Positions 1 to 7,784 are shown, counted from the first letter of the stretch. The stretch is 14,288 nt of DNA from Bacilli bacterium (GCA_024698065.1 JAILRR010000007.1:1-14288); one strand, 5' to 3'. The notes: a model not told the origin generated them from the sequence alone. Numbers and translations: made by a program.

Positions 1-372
1 GCAGCCGAATATGAAGCGCTTGGCATCATGGTGAGCGGTTCCCGTCTCTCCTTCATCGAAGACAAATTAAAGGCCGCAAAAGCCTGCTCTTTGTCAGAAA
101 TCTCTGGCAAAACTGGCTCATTCTTAACGGCAGGCATCATCAAATCGGCTAGGGCCATCACCACGAAGACAGGTAAGAAAATGGCCTTTATGGAGCTTTA
201 TGATGACCTTAACGAAGCCTCATTCATCCTCTTTGATGAGGTCTTCAACACGAATGTCGCTTTGCTAAAAACAGACAACATCGTCCTCGTTAGGGCCCAC
301 AAAGAAATGAGAAGAAACAACACCGGAGAAGAAAGCTACGTCGTCGAAGAACTTAGTAGCGTAGGAGAATAA
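1..372 (+). CDS. dnaE: DNA polymerase III subunit alpha DnaE, C-terminal end (5' partial)
   Basis: The reading frame is open from the first base and ends at TAA 370-372, giving the last 123 residues of a replicative polymerase alpha subunit. It begins AAEYEALGIMVSGSRLS, the counterpart of the 'E-ALGFYLSGHPL' segment that precedes the OB-fold in DnaE proteins. The rest is that OB-fold, with the typical run GKKMAFMELYDD and a strand ending in NIVLVRAH. This C-terminal layout fits DnaE rather than PolC. The first ATG in frame (position 28) is internal and is not the start. DnaE extends primers in Firmicutes, or is the main replicase where PolC is absent; the window cannot say which. polA follows after 4 bases, so the two are probably cotranscribed, and the polA ribosome binding site lies inside the dnaE 3' end. 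Confidence 0.85.
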   Translation, partial: AAEYEALGIMVSGSRLSFIEDKLKAAKACSLSEISGKTGSFLTAGIIKSARAITTKTGKKMAFMELYDDLNEASFILFDEVFNTNVALLKTDNIVLVRAHKEMRRNNTGEESYVVEELSSVGE

Positions 373-376
373 ACGT

Positions 377-2974
377 ATGTCAGAAATCAAGATCATCGAT
401 GGGAATTCCCTTTTGTTCAGAGCGTATTACGCGACCGCATATGGTGGTGACACTTTGATGCAGACAAAAGAAGGCATTCCTACTAACGCCATATTCGCTT
501 TCTCCAACATGCTCGCGAAGTTCCTCTTCTCTCTCAAAGAAGGCGACAGCATCTTCATCGGTTTTGACAAAGATGGCAACACTTTCAGAAAACAGGAATT
601 CGAAGCCTATAAAGCGAACAGAAAACCATGCCCTCCTGAGCTCATAAAACAATTCCCAATCTCGAGAGAACTTTGCAAAGCCCTCAATATCATCTGTTAT
701 GAAGAACATGGCATCGAAGCGGACGATATCTGCGGAACCGTTGCCAAGATGGCCTCGAAGGCTGGCATGAAGGTCACCGTGTACACTAGCGACAAAGATT
801 ACCTTCAGCTAATCGACAAGAACATCTCCATATCTCTTCTCCGTAAGGGCTTAAGCGATATGGACCTCGTGACCGAGACCAACATGGTTGAGAAGTTTGG
901 CTTCTCCCCTCTTCAGATCATCGACTACAAAGGCCTAAGAGGTGACGCATCAGATAACCTTCCAGGCATTCCTGGTGTTGGTGAAATAACCGCAGTTAAA
1001 CTCATCCAGGAATATGGGTCTTTCGAAAACATCATCGCCGCCGCCCCAAACATGAAAGGAAAAATCGGCCAGAAGATTCTTGAAGGCGCAGAACAAGGAA
1101 GGCTTTGTTATAGCCTTGCCACCATCAAGACGGATGCCGAACTTCCATTTAAGCTTTCAGACTTCGTTTATGATGGCTATAACGCTGAAGAAGTCATGGA
1201 ATTCGCCCGCAAATACGAGCTCAAACAATTCCCGACAAGACTCCCTCCGAAATTCAAAAAAGGCCAGCAAACAAAGCATGAAATTGTCACCGAGGTGATT
1301 TCTTCCTTCAAAGGTATTGAGTTGGGAAATGACTTAGGAATCGCTCTTGATATCGACTTTGACGAATACCATAGCGCACCCCTTAACGGCCTCTCAATCA
1401 GCAACAAAGAAAAGTCCTTCTACATCTCAGAAGAGAACCTCGTTAAGGATGAAAAACTAAAGGCAATCCTTGAGGACGAAAGCATTAAGAAAAACGTCTA
1501 TGACGCGAAAGCGACCATCTACGCTTTAAAGAAGATTGGCATCAATCTTAAAGGCATCAAGAATGACCTTCTTTTAGCCGCTTACCTTTTAGACAGTTCT
1601 TCCTCTTCTAACCCGATGATCGTTTATGGCTCATTTGGCGTTGTCCTCGATGAATCGAAAGACGAGGTTTCCCTTTTGTCTTCCTCTAGACCTAACTTGA
1701 CCACTGAGATGGCCTACTACGCCCTCTACCTTGAAGAGAAAGTCTTAAGTGGTCTTACAGAAGTTGGCGCTTTGGACCTCTACCACAACATTGAACTCCC
1801 TCTCGCCCTCGTCTTGAGCGAGATGGAATATGAAGGCTTCCCACTTAAACTCGATGATTTAAATCTCTTTGGCAAGGAGTTTGAAAGGAAAAGAGACGCC
1901 GCGAAAGACGAGCTCACCAAATTGGCCGGAGAACCTTTCAACCCTAATTCCTCCAAACAAGTTGCGTTCATCCTTTATGAGAAACTTGGGCTTCCTGACA
2001 AGAAAAAAGGAAGCACCGATGTCGATGCCCTAAACGACCTACTTGGCACACACCCAATCATCGAGAAACTCCTTGAATATAGGAAGTACGCAAAACTCAT
2101 GTCGACCTATATAAATGGGCTTGCGCCTCACGTCAAAAACGACGGCAAAATCCACACATATTTCAATCAAGCCCAGACAACGACAGGCCGTTTATCCTCT
2201 TCTTCACCTAACCTTCAGAACATCAGTGCGAAGGACGAAGAAGGCAAGATGATCAGAAAAGCTTTCTATTACGATGACCCTGATATCTCCCTGCTCTCTT
2301 TGGACTATGGCCAAATCGAGCTAAGAATCCTTGCGGCCTTATCCGGATGCCAGACCTATATCGATGTTTTCAAAGGTGGACATGACGTTCATAGTGAGAC
2401 CGCGAAAAGGATCTTCCACACAGATGAGGTTACCCCTCTAATGAGAAGACGCGCTAAAGCGGTCAACTTCGCAATCATCTATGGCACCACCGTCTTTGGT
2501 CTTGCCCAACAGATTGGTTGCTCAAACAAAGAAGCCCAGGATATCATCCGTTCCTTCTACCTCGCCTACCCTGAAATCAGGGATTACCTCAATTCCATTG
2601 TTGAGACATGCGAGACCAAAGGATATGTCACAACGATGTTTGGAAGAAAGAGGTATCTCCGCGATATCAATAACCCTTCCTACATGGTGAGAGAAGCCGC
2701 TAAGAGAGCCGCCCTAAACGCCCCTGTCCAGGGAACCGCTGCTGACTTAATCAAAATCGCCATGGTTAAGATTTCCGATTTCCTCAAAAAAGGCGGATAC
2801 AAAACCAAGATGGTTCTTCAGATCCATGACGAACTTATCTTTGCCGTTCCAAAAGAGGAAATGGAGAAGATCGAACCAGAATTAGAGAGAATCATGACTG
2901 AATCGGTCTCTCTTCCAGTCAAGCTTACCGTTGAAAAAGGAATCGGTCATACTTGGTATGATGCAAAGGACTAA
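377..2974 (+). CDS. polA: DNA polymerase I
   Basis: An 865-residue family A polymerase for Okazaki-fragment maturation and repair. The order is a 5'-nuclease domain (about 1-290), a 3'-5' exonuclease-like domain (about 305-465) and a polymerase domain (about 475-865). The 5'-nuclease motifs are visible: IIDGNSLLFRAYYA near the N-terminus, EADDICG, TSDKDYLQLI and GLRGDASDNLPGIPGVG. In the polymerase, motif A is LDYGQIELR (D643), motif B is RRRAKAVNFAIIYG (R690, K694, F698, Y702) and motif C is QIHDEL (H817, D818, E819). The exonuclease-like domain has only part of the acidic set: the region equal to E. coli D501 reads MAYYALYLEE, so proofreading is probably lost, as in Bacillus-type PolA. The start ATG has an AGGAG (363-367) 9 bases upstream. 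It sits between dnaE and mutM-coaE with gaps of 4 and 2 bases, which indicates one operon. Confidence 0.97.
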   Translation: MSEIKIIDGNSLLFRAYYATAYGGDTLMQTKEGIPTNAIFAFSNMLAKFLFSLKEGDSIFIGFDKDGNTFRKQEFEAYKANRKPCPPELIKQFPISRELCKALNIICYEEHGIEADDICGTVAKMASKAGMKVTVYTSDKDYLQLIDKNISISLLRKGLSDMDLVTETNMVEKFGFSPLQIIDYKGLRGDASDNLPGIPGVGEITAVKLIQEYGSFENIIAAAPNMKGKIGQKILEGAEQGRLCYSLATIKTDAELPFKLSDFVYDGYNAEEVMEFARKYELKQFPTRLPPKFKKGQQTKHEIVTEVISSFKGIELGNDLGIALDIDFDEYHSAPLNGLSISNKEKSFYISEENLVKDEKLKAILEDESIKKNVYDAKATIYALKKIGINLKGIKNDLLLAAYLLDSSSSSNPMIVYGSFGVVLDESKDEVSLLSSSRPNLTTEMAYYALYLEEKVLSGLTEVGALDLYHNIELPLALVLSEMEYEGFPLKLDDLNLFGKEFERKRDAAKDELTKLAGEPFNPNSSKQVAFILYEKLGLPDKKKGSTDVDALNDLLGTHPIIEKLLEYRKYAKLMSTYINGLAPHVKNDGKIHTYFNQAQTTTGRLSSSSPNLQNISAKDEEGKMIRKAFYYDDPDISLLSLDYGQIELRILAALSGCQTYIDVFKGGHDVHSETAKRIFHTDEVTPLMRRRAKAVNFAIIYGTTVFGLAQQIGCSNKEAQDIIRSFYLAYPEIRDYLNSIVETCETKGYVTTMFGRKRYLRDINNPSYMVREAAKRAALNAPVQGTAADLIKIAMVKISDFLKKGGYKTKMVLQIHDELIFAVPKEEMEKIEPELERIMTESVSLPVKLTVEKGIGHTWYDAKD

Positions 2975-2976
2975 AG

Positions 2977-4365
2977 ATGCCAGAATTACCAGAAGTTGAA
3001 ACAGTCGTCAGAATCCTTAATGGTTTCATTCCAAATAAGACCATCAAGGACATCCGTATCTTCCATGAGAAGTCGGTCCTTACCCCTGCTCATCTTTTCA
3101 AAGATTCCTTGATTGGTGAGACCTTCCTTCCTTGCACAAGAATTGGGAAATTCATCATCTTCCACCTTACCCATGAAAAGGTAGTCATTTCTCACCTCAG
3201 GATGGAAGGAAAATACTTTGAGGGTCAAGCAGGCCGAAAGCCAGAGAAGCATGACGCCCTCATCTATGACTTCACCGACGGGACTTCCCTTCGTTTCAAT
3301 GACGTCAGGAAATTTGGCATCGTTGAACTCAAATCAGAGAACGACTACAAGACCACTCTCCCTATCTCCAAATTGGGCAAAGAGCCATGGGATTTAGAAG
3401 CAAATGAACTGCATGCCAAATATAAGAAAATTAGTGGCCCAATCAAAAGCGCTCTCCTTGATCAAACAATCATACTTGGCCTAGGCAACATCTATGCGGA
3501 TGAAGTGCTTTTTGCCAGCAAAATCAACCCAAAAACCCCTGCAAATACCCTTTCGTTTGAAGAATGCGCCTCACTTATTGATGAATCTAGAAGGATTCTT
3601 TCTGAAGCCATAAAACAAGGCGGAAGCACAATCAGAAGCTATCATCCAAAAGAGGGCATGAGCGGCAATATGCAGAATGAACTTCACGCCTATGGACGTG
3701 CTGGAGAGAAATGCGACAGATGTGGCATGATCATGAGAAAGATTTCGATTGGGGGAAGAGGCACAACCTATTGCCCTCATTGCCAACCATATAAAAACAA
3801 ACCACTCATTGTTGGTGTCACAGGACCTATTGGCGCAGGCAAATCTTCCGTTTCCACTATCCTAAAAGAGAAAGGTTTCAAGGTTCTTGATGCTGACAAA
3901 ATCGTCCACGAATTATACAAAGAAGACACAGTCAAAAAAGAACTTTCGAGGATGTTTGGAAAAAGAATTTTGAAGGATGGCGAAATCGATAAGAAAGCCC
4001 TACTTTCATATGTCGTTTCTAATCCAAAGGAAAAGACGAAACTAGAACAATATGTCCACCCTCTCGTCTACAAGAAAATCGATGAGGAAATCAGTTCAAA
4101 GAAATATAAGAAAGTCCTCGTTGATGTTCCTTTGCTTATCGGTGGTCCTTTGGAGAAAGAATGCGACCTCATCATCTATATCGATGCTGATAAAGAAACA
4201 AGGCTCGCTAGACTCATTAAACGTAACGTTGATCCGAAGAAATTCCTTGAACTCAACGATTCATTCCCTACAAAAAAAGCCAAAAAAGCCACCTCAATCA
4301 TTCTTGATGGAAGCGGCACATTAGATAACCTTCGTGGTCAGATTGATCACTTAGCTCTTTTTTGA
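2977..4365 (+). CDS. mutM-coaE: Fused formamidopyrimidine-DNA glycosylase MutM / dephospho-CoA kinase CoaE
   Basis: One uninterrupted 462-residue ORF joins two enzymes. Residues 1-270 are a complete Fpg/MutM, which removes 8-oxoguanine and nicks the site. It has the PELPEVE N-terminus (catalytic P2, E3), K58 in RIGKF, the helix-two-turn-helix GLGNIYADEVLF (N171) and a zinc finger C246-X2-C249-X16-C266-X2-C269 with R261. After a linker of about 5 residues, 277-462 is a dephospho-CoA kinase, which does the last step of CoA synthesis. It has P-loop GPIGAGKS (283-290) and DADK (305-308). The usual PLL-x-E motif reads PLLIGG (385-390), lacking the Glu. The kinase part, about 186 residues, is slightly short for CoaE. 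In many Firmicutes mutM and coaE are separate neighbours; here no stop or start separates them. Its TGA stop lies within the end of dnaI on the other strand. Confidence 0.93.
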   Translation: MPELPEVETVVRILNGFIPNKTIKDIRIFHEKSVLTPAHLFKDSLIGETFLPCTRIGKFIIFHLTHEKVVISHLRMEGKYFEGQAGRKPEKHDALIYDFTDGTSLRFNDVRKFGIVELKSENDYKTTLPISKLGKEPWDLEANELHAKYKKISGPIKSALLDQTIILGLGNIYADEVLFASKINPKTPANTLSFEECASLIDESRRILSEAIKQGGSTIRSYHPKEGMSGNMQNELHAYGRAGEKCDRCGMIMRKISIGGRGTTYCPHCQPYKNKPLIVGVTGPIGAGKSSVSTILKEKGFKVLDADKIVHELYKEDTVKKELSRMFGKRILKDGEIDKKALLSYVVSNPKEKTKLEQYVHPLVYKKIDEEISSKKYKKVLVDVPLLIGGPLEKECDLIIYIDADKETRLARLIKRNVDPKKFLELNDSFPTKKAKKATSIILDGSGTLDNLRGQIDHLALF

Positions 4366-5252
4366 GAAATGGTCTCTAAACCAGGCTCGAGAGTAACGAC
4401 TTTGTCGATGTTCTTTTCGATGAGTTTGCTGACTCTTGCACCTTCGATATAACTCCTATGAATGCTATAGAGCTGCTTTATTTCATCAAGGTTATATTGG
4501 CTTGTGAAATAGGTTCTTAAGCCTGACCTGCTTCTCTCGGAAAGAAGAGGGAGAAGGATTTGGTCACGGATATATTCGGATTTGAATTCGTTGCCGAAAT
4601 CGTCGATAACCATGGTCCCACAAGTCTCAAGTTGACCCATTATAGCGTCGAATTGCTTGCGATTTTTGATTGCGAGGGTCTTTAGTTCGTCGAAACGTTT
4701 GGCTCCGTTCATGAAGCAAACGCTTTCGCCATCGGCGGCAAGTCCATTAAGGACGGCAGCCAGATAATATGATTTGCCAGAGCCAGAATCGCCTTTGACA
4801 AAGACCCATGGTTTGACGCAGGTGTTAGCAAAAGTCTTAGCTAGAGCGGTCCTCAGTTTTTTGTACCTCTCCCCTTTGACCGATTTGCCGCTTAAGTCTG
4901 CCCAAGGGTCCGGATAATCCCTAAAGATGTAATTGTTCTCAAGGGCTTCTTTTCTTTTTGTCTCATCATCAGGACCAAGAAGATAAGAAAGCTTGCCTGA
5001 GTCATCGATGATGAGTTTCATCGTCATTCCCGGATATGGGGCTTTGAGCTCATGATTTGGGTCCTCTTCTGCCGCTCTTTGATCGAGATAGGTGATCAAA
5101 AGAGGGAGGTAACTATCGATCTCTTCATCGCCGACGTTCAAAGCGTGAAGCTCATTCATGAGGCGGCGGTCGCAAAGAATCTCATCACGCAAAGTTGTGC
5201 TTTTGCTTTCGGCACCCTTGATTTCTTTTCTATCTTTCACGAATGTTTCCAT
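4347..5252 (-). CDS. dnaI: Primosomal protein DnaI, helicase loader
   Basis: A 301-residue AAA+ ATPase of the DnaI/DnaC helicase-loader family, which places the replicative helicase on DNA with DnaB and DnaD. Walker A is KGDSGSGKS (Gly154-Ser161), Walker B is MVIDDFG (D217, D218) and a sensor-1-like TYFTSQYN lies near 248-254. Segment 105-140 (YIFRDYPDPWADLSG) resembles the linker before the ATPase core in DnaI. Bacillus DnaI has an N-terminal zinc-binding domain. Here residues 40-110 contain no Cys at all; the only Cys are at 27, 145, 179 and 211. The start is 2 bases after the dnaB stop, and an AGGAAG lies just upstream inside the dnaB end, so translation is probably coupled. The 3' end overlaps the end of mutM-coaE by 19 bases, tail to tail. 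Confidence 0.9.
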   Translation of the reverse strand: METFVKDRKEIKGAESKSTTLRDEILCDRRLMNELHALNVGDEEIDSYLPLLITYLDQRAAEEDPNHELKAPYPGMTMKLIIDDSGKLSYLLGPDDETKRKEALENNYIFRDYPDPWADLSGKSVKGERYKKLRTALAKTFANTCVKPWVFVKGDSGSGKSYYLAAVLNGLAADGESVCFMNGAKRFDELKTLAIKNRKQFDAIMGQLETCGTMVIDDFGNEFKSEYIRDQILLPLLSERSRSGLRTYFTSQYNLDEIKQLYSIHRSYIEGARVSKLIEKNIDKVVTLEPGLETISQKRAK

Positions 5253-5254
5253 GC

Positions 5255-6529
5255 TTACTTCCTGCCTCTATTTTTCATCATCTGCTCAAACTCATCTTCG
5301 TCGACTTCTTCCTCTTCAACCTCATCCACCACTTCGGATTCTTTGGTTGGCTCAACTTTCTTCTCGATAGGCTTTGCCGGTTCGGAAGTCTTCTTGCCAT
5401 TTCTCTTAGCGTGACCGCCCAAGAAATTAAGGGCATCTAAGGCATTGGTGATGCCTGCTCTTACAAGGGAGGCGCCTAACTTAGTGACATATGCACCTGA
5501 CAAAGCGTTTTCCTGAACGCCTAAGACATAGAAGATCAAAGCGTTCGCGACATTCTCAGGCACACCCATATCCACCACCAAAGTGTTGATGAGCTTGATA
5601 TCGCTTGGAGCAGGTTTGTTGCCACGCTGAAGCTTGGTGAGAAATTGGATGGTCGACATGTTATCCATCATGCGGATGACCTTGGCGGTTGGGGCATCAC
5701 CATGAATGTCGCTGCTTGTCGGTTTGATTTGCTCTTTATGGAGGTAGTCGTATTTGACGTTCTCAATCGCAAGTTCGCTAAGGCGTTCGAAATCGATTCT
5801 TGTGCCAACGGTGTTCCTTGGATGATAGGAATCACCGACAAAGGATGCCATCGCACTCTCCTCGTAAGAATATAAAGCCGCAATCCTTGCGATGCGTTTG
5901 ATCTCGTCTTTCGTGATATAAGCTGGCTTGATTGTTGGATTGACCTCCGCCAAAGAAGACATGAAAGCATTCGTGTCGAAGCCAAGCTGAAGACTGCCAA
6001 ATCTTCTTTCGCCAGTCTTAGGTCCACTTTGGAGGATGGAGGCATTGCCAAGATTGAGATGGAAGACATCAACGAAACGCTCGCTGACGTTCTCATATCC
6101 TTCTTCGACTGAATCGGTTTGATATTTCTTTGAAATGTTCTTGCACTCCTCTTCGCTAAGGAAACTTCTCAAAGTGCCATATAGCAATTCATTGCTAAAG
6201 AACTGAGATGGCGTTCTTGGGGCCATAACGGAATAGAGATATATGGCTTTTTTGCCGATATTTTTTCTATAAGTGGCGATTAAGCCAACGGCTTCAAGAT
6301 ACGAAAGAGCGCTCTCAAGTTCGCCACTTGAAAGCCTATATTTGCCAAGGAATGAGGAGAGAGGTTTCTGCTCATTGGCACCCTCAGCGATGAAAGCGAA
6401 ATAAACGCTCAGATTCTTGATGCCGATTATTGGGGCATAAAGATCGAGAGCGTACTCATAATCGTTAGATGAGATAAGGCTTAATTTCCGTATCTCAAAG
6501 ATATCGCTAGGGCTAAGTGTCGCTTTCAT
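5255..6529 (-). CDS. dnaB: Replication initiation protein DnaB (DnaB/DnaD family)
   Basis: A 424-residue protein matching the Firmicutes DnaB type (replication initiation and membrane attachment, not the helicase). The N-terminal winged-helix part has YALDLYAPIIGIKNLSVY (26-43), like the QLYQPLIG segment of Bacillus DnaB. The C-terminal DnaD/DnaB-like helical domain (about 295-370) has AYVTKLGASLVRAGI, the counterpart of the family's Y-x3-I-x3-W element but without the Trp. The tail is Lys/Pro-rich and then very acidic (EEEEVDEDEFEQ), likely disordered. The immediate dnaI neighbour makes the call firm, as dnaB-dnaI is the usual pair. The start ATG has an in-frame TGA four codons upstream and no Shine-Dalgarno; an extended -10 lies only 8 bases before it, so the mRNA may be leaderless. 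DnaA boxes lie further upstream. Confidence 0.85.
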   Translation of the reverse strand: MKATLSPSDIFEIRKLSLISSNDYEYALDLYAPIIGIKNLSVYFAFIAEGANEQKPLSSFLGKYRLSSGELESALSYLEAVGLIATYRKNIGKKAIYLYSVMAPRTPSQFFSNELLYGTLRSFLSEEECKNISKKYQTDSVEEGYENVSERFVDVFHLNLGNASILQSGPKTGERRFGSLQLGFDTNAFMSSLAEVNPTIKPAYITKDEIKRIARIAALYSYEESAMASFVGDSYHPRNTVGTRIDFERLSELAIENVKYDYLHKEQIKPTSSDIHGDAPTAKVIRMMDNMSTIQFLTKLQRGNKPAPSDIKLINTLVVDMGVPENVANALIFYVLGVQENALSGAYVTKLGASLVRAGITNALDALNFLGGHAKRNGKKTSEPAKPIEKKVEPTKESEVVDEVEEEEVDEDEFEQMMKNRGRK

Positions 6530-6537
6530 GTTGCTAA

Positions 6538-6546
6538 ATCATACCA
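6538..6546 (-). promoter_or_regulatory. Extended -10 promoter of dnaB-dnaI, likely leaderless
   Basis: Read on the minus strand, TGGTATGAT is an extended -10 (TG-n-TATGAT). Only 8 bases separate its end from the dnaB ATG (6527-6529), so transcription should begin at or within a few bases of the ATG. The -35 position with a 17-base spacer is only TTTTTT (6561-6566); the TGn element would compensate. The position of the start site is inferred. Confidence 0.55.
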
Positions 6547-6601
6547 TTCCCTTCTTTTGCAAAAAAGGTCTTTTGTCCGATTATTGCTTGCTTTTTGGGA
6601 C

Positions 6602-6610
6602 TTATCCACA
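6602..6610 (+). promoter_or_regulatory. DnaA box 1 (TTATCCACA)
   Basis: An exact match to the strong DnaA-box consensus TTATnCACA. It lies between the divergent genes dnaB (minus) and pfkA (plus), 72 bases upstream of the dnaB start codon. Confidence 0.7.
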
Positions 6611-6678
6611 TTTCGTAAAAACCCATAAAGTAGCATATGGACGGAGGAAAACTTACTTTGTAACTACCTGAAATTGAG

Positions 6679-6687
6679 TTATCCACA
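6679..6687 (+). promoter_or_regulatory. DnaA box 2 (TTATCCACA)
   Basis: A second exact DnaA-box match in the same orientation as box 1, 77 bases away (start to start). Two perfect 9-mers in a 289-base gap are unlikely by chance. Confidence 0.7.
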
Positions 6688-6690
6688 TTT

Positions 6691-6699
6691 TTATCCCCA
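6691..6699 (+). promoter_or_regulatory. DnaA box 3, one mismatch (TTATCCCCA)
   Basis: It differs from boxes 1 and 2 at one base, has the same orientation, and starts 12 bases after the start of box 2. The close spacing suggests cooperative binding. An AT-rich tract (about 6700-6760) follows it directly. Confidence 0.5.
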
Positions 6700-6767
6700 T
6701 TTTTTCTTGGTCGAACCCCTCATCTTTTATATAGATAAAAATGTTGATTTTTCTCGTCTAAAAACCT

Positions 6768-6795
6768 AACGATAGCGTTTTTTATGTACTATAAT
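6768..6795 (+). promoter_or_regulatory. pfkA promoter -10 with an inverted repeat in the spacer
   Basis: TATAAT at 6790-6795 is a perfect -10, and transcription should start near 6802. No good -35 is seen at 16-18 bases. A small inverted repeat, AACG-ATAG-CGTT (6768-6779), lies where the -35 and spacer would be and could be an operator for an activator or repressor. No regulator was recognised. Confidence 0.5.
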
Positions 6796-6818
6796 CGTGA
6801 TGACTTGAGGTTTTGATA

Positions 6819-7784
6819 ATGATCAAAAAAATCGGAATACTTACATCTGGTGGCGACGCTCCAGGAATGAACGCCGCGATCAGAGCTGTTGTTAGGGCGG
6901 GTTTGTCCCAGGGACTTGAGGTCTATGGCATCTTTGACGGATACCGCGGACTTGTCGATGGAGACATCGTCAAAATGGACCGCTCATCGGTTTCCGACAT
7001 CGTTAATAGAGGTGGCACAGTTCTTAGAACTGCCCGTTTACCGGAATTCAAAGAGGAAAGCGTCCGTCAGAAGGCGGTCGACATCCTCAAAGGCAAAGGC
7101 ATCGAAGCCCTTGTCGTCATTGGAGGAGACGGTTCCTTCATCGGTGCGAAGAAACTCACCGAGATGGGCATCAACTGCATCGGCCTCCCTGGCACCATCG
7201 ATAACGATATCGCTTGTAGCGATTACACAATCGGATTCGACACCGCGATGAACACCGATATCGAGTGCATCGACAAGATCCGTGATACAACCGAATCCCA
7301 CTCCCGCTGCTCCATTATCGAAGTCATGGGTAACCACTGCGGCGACTTTGCTTTGTTCTGTGGCCTTGCCGAAGGTGCTGAGATGATTCTCACCCCTGAC
7401 CATCCAATTCCTGATGAAGAGGTCTTCGCTACATTAAGAAAGATGAGAGAAGAAGATCCGCACAAACGTGCCATCATCATCGTCTCTGAGAAGCTTTACC
7501 CTGATATCCACGCCTTTGGCAAACGCATCCAGGAAGAAACCGGATTTGATACCCGCGTCAACGTCCTTGGCCACGTCCAAAGAGGTGGCGCCCCTAGCGC
7601 ATTCGATAGAGTCCTCGCCGCCCGTATGGGAAGCTACGCCGTTGATTGTCTCCTTGAAGGCAAGGGCGGACGCTGCGTCGGACTCGTCAGCAACAAAATC
7701 GTCGATTATGACATCATCGAGGCACTCGCTCTTCCTCGTGACAAGCATATCTCAATGCTTAGAATCGTCGATCTCTTGAAATAA
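6819..7784 (+). CDS. pfkA: ATP-dependent 6-phosphofructokinase
   Basis: A 321-residue glycolytic enzyme that converts fructose 6-phosphate and ATP to fructose 1,6-bisphosphate; the length matches bacterial PfkA (about 320). Motifs are intact: the ATP-binding N-terminus GILTSGGDAPGMNAAIRA, GGDGS (102-106), the catalytic loop GTIDNDI (D128, D130), EVMGNHCGD, and the substrate-binding RVNVLGHVQRGG. The Gly after the GGD motif (G105) is typical of the ATP-dependent rather than the pyrophosphate-dependent type. I place the start at ATG 6819 (MIKKIGIL) instead of the in-frame TTG two codons earlier: the ATG fits the family and has TTGAGG (6805-6810) 8 bases upstream. It is a single-gene unit with its own promoter and terminator, divergent from dnaB. 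Confidence 0.97.
   Translation: MIKKIGILTSGGDAPGMNAAIRAVVRAGLSQGLEVYGIFDGYRGLVDGDIVKMDRSSVSDIVNRGGTVLRTARLPEFKEESVRQKAVDILKGKGIEALVVIGGDGSFIGAKKLTEMGINCIGLPGTIDNDIACSDYTIGFDTAMNTDIECIDKIRDTTESHSRCSIIEVMGNHCGDFALFCGLAEGAEMILTPDHPIPDEEVFATLRKMREEDPHKRAIIIVSEKLYPDIHAFGKRIQEETGFDTRVNVLGHVQRGGAPSAFDRVLAARMGSYAVDCLLEGKGGRCVGLVSNKIVDYDIIEALALPRDKHISMLRIVDLLK

Noticed and set aside
4334..4363. Hairpin GTGGTCA-gat-TGATCAC followed by a T run, as a terminator at the end of mutM-coaE
   Set aside because: The T run begins 7 bases after the stem and the stem is AT-rich with a G-T pair, all inside coding sequence. It is too weak to list as a terminator.
4363..4365. TGA read as Trp (Mycoplasma code), extending mutM-coaE
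   Set aside because: Trp is TGG throughout (for example in thrS), and the TGA falls where a CoaE should end. Standard code fits.
6637..6663. 8-codon mini-ORF (MDGGKLTL) in the dnaB-pfkA gap
   Set aside because: It is very short, has no ribosome binding site ahead of its ATG and no sign of a leader-peptide role.
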